Program-made: the position numbers and the translations under genes | Shown: positions 59,031 through 64,000 of the stretch, piece after piece | Position numbering within the stretch: the first letter of the stretch is position 1 | Layout of the letters: each line of letters starts with the position of its first letter | NCBI GenBank assembly: GCA_022747635.1 | Contig: JAKTNV010000001.1 | Location: 34,987,851-35,051,850 of the forward strand | Length of the DNA stretch: 64,000 nucleotides | Reading direction: 5' to 3' | Origin: Hetaerina americana | Lineage: Eukaryota > Arthropoda > Insecta > Odonata > Calopterygidae | The notes under the pieces: generated by a model | What the model saw: the letters and a program-made list of their open reading frames with translations, nothing else | What the model was told of the DNA's origin: nothing | Databases searched by the model: none

Positions 59031-60975
59031 TATTTTCGCGTGACATCACAGTCTCCGCAACCCTTCCCTCCCCAATGACTCGTATCCTGACGTTGCACAA
59101 TAGACGGACGTCCCTTTGCGAAAGTTTGGGTTTCATATTCGGCCACTCCAGATTTGAGAACTCGAATCGCGTGCTTTTCATTCTTCCCATCCCCCCAAAG
59201 GAGGAGAAGTATTCCCCAACCGATCCCGTAGACTTCCACTCGAGGTGACTCAGTACATCCTCCCACGCCGAATCCCGACCCTCTCCCCGCTCCCCTGCTC
59301 CCTCCCGTAGAGAGAACCTCTCCCGCTTCTTCTACCTCGTCGTCCGACCGCCAGCGCCGCTTCCGTCGCCCCTGGCGCCGTCCACTCCTTCCGCCGGGCC
59401 GACCGCTCGCGCCTCCATCTGCCGCACCCGCCTTTGATGATCCCTCCTCCCCCATCCTCTCTCCCACTGATACTAACTCAAACCCCGCACCTTCCCCCTC
59501 CCTCCATCGTCCCTCCCTCTCCTCGGGATCCAAATACTATTCGACACTCCCTCGCCCCCACACCCAACATCCATTAGAGTGTGGCACGCATCCTCTCCCC
59601 CCCACCCGTCCTCTTTCGTCACCCCTCCTCTTTCGCCACCCCCTTCTTCGTCTCACCTTCTTCTCCCTCGATCCCCCACCCCCTTCACCGAAGAACCCTC
59701 TCTCTCCTTCCACGAGACTTCGCGGACGGTTGAGCGTCGAGACGAATCCTCGTCGCCCGTGCCCCTACGACGACGACAGAGAGGTGGTTCGTTTTTCCGT
59801 GGGGCCCGCCCGCGTCGTCAAACGGGATAGCCTCAGAGTCACCTCCCTCGTCGCGCAGGGTGGAGTCTTCGGGAGGACGCGAGGTGAAGAGCCACCGGCC
59901 GGAAGCGCGCACCGGAAGGATCCAGAGAGAGAGACTCTCCACTCCCCCACCGCCCTCGCTTGCCGTCAGACACCCTTCGCGAATTCCCCCCTCCCTCCGA
60001 CTACCGGGAGGTCCCAGCCGTCGACTCAGTTGTTTTATATACTGTAATTTTTATGTTACTTTTGTTCTCTTCGGAATCTTTGGAGTGCGTCCCAGTTGCT
60101 TCCTTCCACGCGCGTGTTTTCCAAGTGTCCCCTCGCGCACCTAGCCAACCGGCAAGAAAATTATAGTCCAACTTCTCTCTTTGGGGACTTCCAACCAGCG
60201 GCTTCTGCCCCGTGCCAGCTCCCCCGCATCTGAGGGACGCATTGATTCATTTCCGTGTCCGCTTGTTCCCACGAGGAGAGGAGAAGAAAGGTGAAAGGGG
60301 TGAAGAGGCCAGTTGAAGAGAGGGAGAAAGGCATTAACCCTTTCCACCTTCGTCCCTCCCCCACGACGACTCTGCCCCCACCCCGCGTTCGAGACGCAAT
60401 CCGGCAGCCAGCGCCACCGGACGCGGCCAACTTGACTCGATTTCCGACGCTCTATTGTCAACCTTCCTTCAACTTTAATGTACCCCTGGGCTGCTATCGG
60501 TGAGTAGTTGAGACGACCGCGAGTCCATCTGTCGGCGACACGGATGAGGTTTGAGGGATGAAAATAAAAAGGGAGTCAGGGGGTAGTCAGTCGGCCGTGG
60601 GGAGCCAGCACATGCTGTCTTCTCTTCCTTACCCCTCTTACCCAGTTCGTGTTTGTTTCTTTCTCTATCTCTTCGCCAGCCAAGGGACATTATCCGACGG
60701 ATGACGCACCCATTGTTGTTCCAAAGGCGGTTGAGTAACGGCCTCTTTTGGCTGACTGGATCTTTTCACGCGCGCCTGGCGTATAATGTCGCCGGCCATG
60801 CCTGTGCCGTATCAGGGAAGCCAGGAGAGGGCATGGGATGGATGGAGGGATTTATACGTAGGGTCGCAAAACGAAAGAGCAAACCATCAGTCGAGTGGCG
60901 TAGCGAAGCATTGAAGGAATTCAGAAAGTGGAAGCAATCTTCGAAATGTGTATCTCTGAACGAAAAACTGCACTA
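59031..60975. other. Largest GC/CpG-rich island of the window
   Basis: About 1.9 kb of GC-rich, CpG-rich sequence, strongly C/T-rich on + at 59270-59720. Frames of 80-167 codons are open on both strands, often overlapping, without recognisable domains. This is the most likely place for a promoter or first exon of an unrecognised gene, but no single frame stands out. Confidence 0.45.
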
Positions 60976-63317
60976 GGCAGAGAAAAACTTTTTGAATAAA
61001 TTATTTCTCTTTAACTGGAGGGAAAAACTCCGTAAACACTACCTGAAGTTTAAGTTTTATTCTATACGAGTTTTATCCTATTATCTAGAACAGTATCAAA
61101 GCACCAGTTTTTTATTTAAATTTCGGTTACGTTGATGGTTATATCAATGTTGTGATTGATCGGATTTTGATTTCCTGTGTTAGTTTGATGCATTTCATAA
61201 TCTAAGCAATTTAACAGGTGTTATGTGTTTCGATGATTAAGAAAGTAGGAATTTATTACGGATAAGGATTAATTTAATTCTTATTATACTTCATTGAATT
61301 GCTTCACTATAAGTTATCAAAAGCTCTGTTAAAATATCCAATTGATTTCTCTTTCAAAGCAGAAGTTCACTGCCATATATTGACCTGAATTTCCTACAGT
61401 GGCGAGAGACAATCTTAATTCTTTAACCATGACTGGGAAAGTAAGAATAGTACTGAATGAAGTGTTAGTAGTTTAGCGCTAGTTATAATAAGCAGCAATT
61501 TTTTTGAGGCACAATGCGGAAGTTTCTGATGGATTCATTCAAATGTGAATTAATTCCTGCTTTCCTCAACGTACATATATGTTAATATGGTGCTTGTAGT
61601 GTAGCTTCATACAGTTTGGAAACATTGACGCTGAGTGACTATCCTAATTATTTAGTAGTATGGAAACGACAGTTAATTTAATGCGTAAGATGGCTAAGCG
61701 CATTTTTCCCCTCGTTATTTTCAGGAATCTAAACGCAAGTTAATGCCTATTAATAAGTACTGTGAATGAAAAAAATACTGAATAAATTTATTAGGCTAAT
61801 CCCTGACGAAAAGGCGAAGTGTCAAAGGCATTATAATAAAACCTCACCTTATTGTAACAAAATCTTACCTTAAATCCATAAGTCCCCTCAAAAGGCTAGC
61901 GTACAATTTTATTTCAATCATTTTTTCATATTTATACTCCAGCCTGTATGTAATGCATTTATTCCTGTGATTAGAATGTCATCCCTGATACTATGCCTAA
62001 ATAATGCTAATGTATTACGAAAAAAAACTTAAGGACATTTTTTCAATATACCCAGAAGCTTCACTCAGCTCAATATTTTTTTAAAACAAGATTCGAATTG
62101 AATTCCAATTTTTCCTTTGCCGGGGTAAATAAGTACGTTTATTTGTCCGGGGAAACGACATCTTTCCGCTGAATTTTAGACTCGTAAGTCTTGTCGCAGG
62201 GATTTCATTAAGTAGGCAATTGGACGTAGACAGTAGATTTGTAAAGCTTACTCTCAAAATGAGCTTTCAAACCGTTTTTTTTTTGTAATTTCCACGTAAA
62301 AGGTTTTTGAGCTAATCATTTGCCTTTCCGACGACGTGAATAAGTAAGTTCATGCATTGAAAAGTTTGAAGTTTCGTCTAACAGGTGCCCTTCGTGGAGT
62401 TTCTGATTGTGTTTGCTTTTGTCTCAAAAGTTCTTTTCAAGTATTTTGCGCTGGTCTCCCATTTTTTTTTGTTATTTTTTAACATCTTGGATCTCATAGA
62501 CTCTCTTTCCCTGTCAATTCCCCGCGATTATGGATACTATTTGAACCACTCCGTTTACACGAGGCCTGCCCGTACTTCGTTTTCCACATCTCTGTCGTGC
62601 GTTTCGTTGCCTTCTTCTTGAAAGGGCACTCAGATTGGAACTCAGTGGATTATTTCTTAGAGAAGGGTGATGGTTGGTGGAGATGGGGGAGGTGAATGTG
62701 CGCGAAGCAAAACAAACAAGCCTTGTGTTAACAGAATTTCAAGTCGCGTTAAGCTGTTTGTTTATCGCTCCGAATGTAAACTGGGGCATAAATACATTTT
62801 GAAACGAAGACTTCTGATTCCACGTTGAGGAGCTAACATAAGAGGAGCGGATTCCTTTTGAATTTCTCATGAGTGCTCCGTTTCGTGTTTTTTTCTTATC
62901 AGTTCCAATTGTTTGCCCTCAGATGAATGGTTTTTTTTACCCATTCTTAGCGAGTAGTTTTAGGTAATGGACTTAGACAGCGGTTTGTACGGGCTAAAGC
63001 GTCATATTCTCCTACGTACAATCGTTACAGATGTTCTGCGAAGGTTTGAGGGTTTTATAAATTTCGAAGTGGAGAAAGAACCTTTCATAGAAAAAACATA
63101 ATAAGTCAAATCGTTCACCTTGAGTTTGAATTAAAGTTTTTCAAAAGTGCATATCCGATGATCGTAATTGTATTTTCTCTTCTAAAGTTGAACATAATAA
63201 TAGTTGACAGTTTACCAATAAAACGTGCGAAAAAATTATTTCAATCAATGATGAGGGTGTGCGATCTATAAAAATCGCCAGTTGAAAAGTTCAGGCCAGG
63301 AAAGATGAAGTGGGGGA
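60976..63317. other. AT-rich noncoding sequence
   Basis: No gene or transposon was recognised. Confidence 0.5.
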
Positions 63318-63620
63318 TTGGGTTGATGTGGTGTCTTGCACGCAGGCTTCCACTGAGATGGACTGGATTCGAATCCTGGAGACAACAAATATTTTTCGAA
63401 GGTATTCCGATCTCTACTTGAGGTGTTAAGTGGAGAGCACTTTAAACGAGTACGACGTCCGTCAGTTGGGACGCTAATCTGCGGAGCCCTTGGCGCCTTT
63501 CGACAAGAGTAGATTAATACCGACGCCGGGTTTCTTTCCACCCTTCCTTTCCCATCCATCCCTTATGGCACAAATGACCTTATCTGTCGGCCACCTCCCC
63601 TAAAAAAAACTACTAATATA
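63318..63620 (+). mobile_element. SINE family A copy (A4)
   Basis: A B-box (GGATTCGAATCC) lies at 63365-63376 in a recognisable tRNA-like head. The body keeps the family blocks: TCCGATCTCTACTTGAGGTG, GAGCACTTT, the ACGACGTCCGTC block, CCTTGGCGCCTTTCG, GACGCCGGGTTTCTTTCCAC. It ends with the TGTCGGCCACCTCCCCTAA segment and TACTAATA. The second-best copy after A1. Confidence 0.82.
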
Positions 63621-64000
63621 GATGACGTGGTTGCGAAAATGTAATAGGCCCATTCTCCTCCATCAAATTATTTCGAAATAGACATTAGCTATTTAATAGT
63701 TATAACCCCCATAAAAATAAAACTCCTCTCATAAAGTACAATAAATGGATCAAATTAAATATTTAAAACTTATTTTATTGAAAATAGACTGCAGACACAT
63801 TAGTGCGAGTCCCCATAGCTTGCCAAGCTTTTACTAAATTCCAATTATCATTCTTGCAGGCATTAATACGAGTAGGTTTATCGACGTGCTTTTAAAGACC
63901 TATAATTTGGTATTATTAGATTTAAGTATGCAAAAATACGATAAATCTAAAAACGGTAACGTTCATGATTCCCGACCTATATGTATGCCCACAATTGCTT
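63621..64000. other. AT-rich noncoding sequence to the window edge
   Basis: Nothing was recognised. Confidence 0.5.

Noticed and set aside
59030..59533. 167-codon minus-strand Gly/Arg/Glu-rich frame
   Set aside because: Antisense of a C/T-rich tract; its composition alone explains the open frame and the residues.
61795..61835. CTGACGA followed by an AAGGCGAAGTGTC segment, resembling a hammerhead core
   Set aside because: GAAA is missing at the expected place and no stem II or stem I pairing could be drawn.

Overview
This is eukaryotic, almost certainly arthropod (most likely insect) DNA. It is AT-rich with long (TA)n microsatellites, polymerase-III-type tRNA-derived SINEs, a mariner element, a 5'-truncated LINE tail of jockey/CR1/L2 type, and hammerhead-like motifs of the kind known from Penelope-like retroelements. 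No open reading frame longer than 242 codons exists on either strand. I recognise no host protein and no intact gene, rRNA or functional tRNA. The window is therefore best read as intergenic or intronic. I cannot name the species. Because no homology search could be run, short exons of unfamiliar genes may have been missed.

Layout. 1-5.8 kb: plain AT-rich sequence with one pyrimidine patch and one (TA)n tract. 5.8-6.55 kb: a reverse-oriented tRNA SINE (family B) ending in (TA)n, an identical 118-bp second copy of its tail, and the 3' tip of another SINE (family A). 9.66-10.9 kb: a GC-rich island whose + strand switches from purine-rich to pyrimidine-rich at a 9-bp-arm hairpin near 10.3 kb. 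12-28.6 kb: AT-rich DNA alternating with GC/CpG-rich, often pyrimidine-rich islands. 29.3-31.4 kb: two family A SINEs and a family C SINE tail. 31.5-35.2 kb: long TA tracts, then a nest holding a family B SINE, a weak hammerhead-like motif and a 73-bp mariner-like MITE between two TA tracts. 35.2-43.7 kb: more GC islands, plus a TA/CT-bounded block with a well-formed hammerhead core at 41.56 kb. 43.7-47.6 kb: a nearly 4-kb pyrimidine tract with an 18-bp-type minisatellite and a tRNA-Gly-like SINE inserted in it. 50.8-51.75 kb: an internally deleted mariner with perfect 33-bp inverted repeats, followed 17 bp later by a foldback element with a second hammerhead-like fold. 54.5 kb: an old family A SINE. 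56.2-57.05 kb: a LINE 3' fragment flanked by a 34-bp target duplication. 59.0-60.96 kb: the largest GC island. 63.3 kb: another family A SINE.

What acts here is therefore mobile DNA rather than a pathway. The SINEs would have been transcribed from internal A and B boxes and copied by LINE machinery supplied elsewhere. The deleted mariner could have moved only with transposase from an intact relative. The hammerhead-like units point to Penelope-like or retrozyme-like elements. Most long TA tracts lie against a mobile element, either as its tail or as its landing site.
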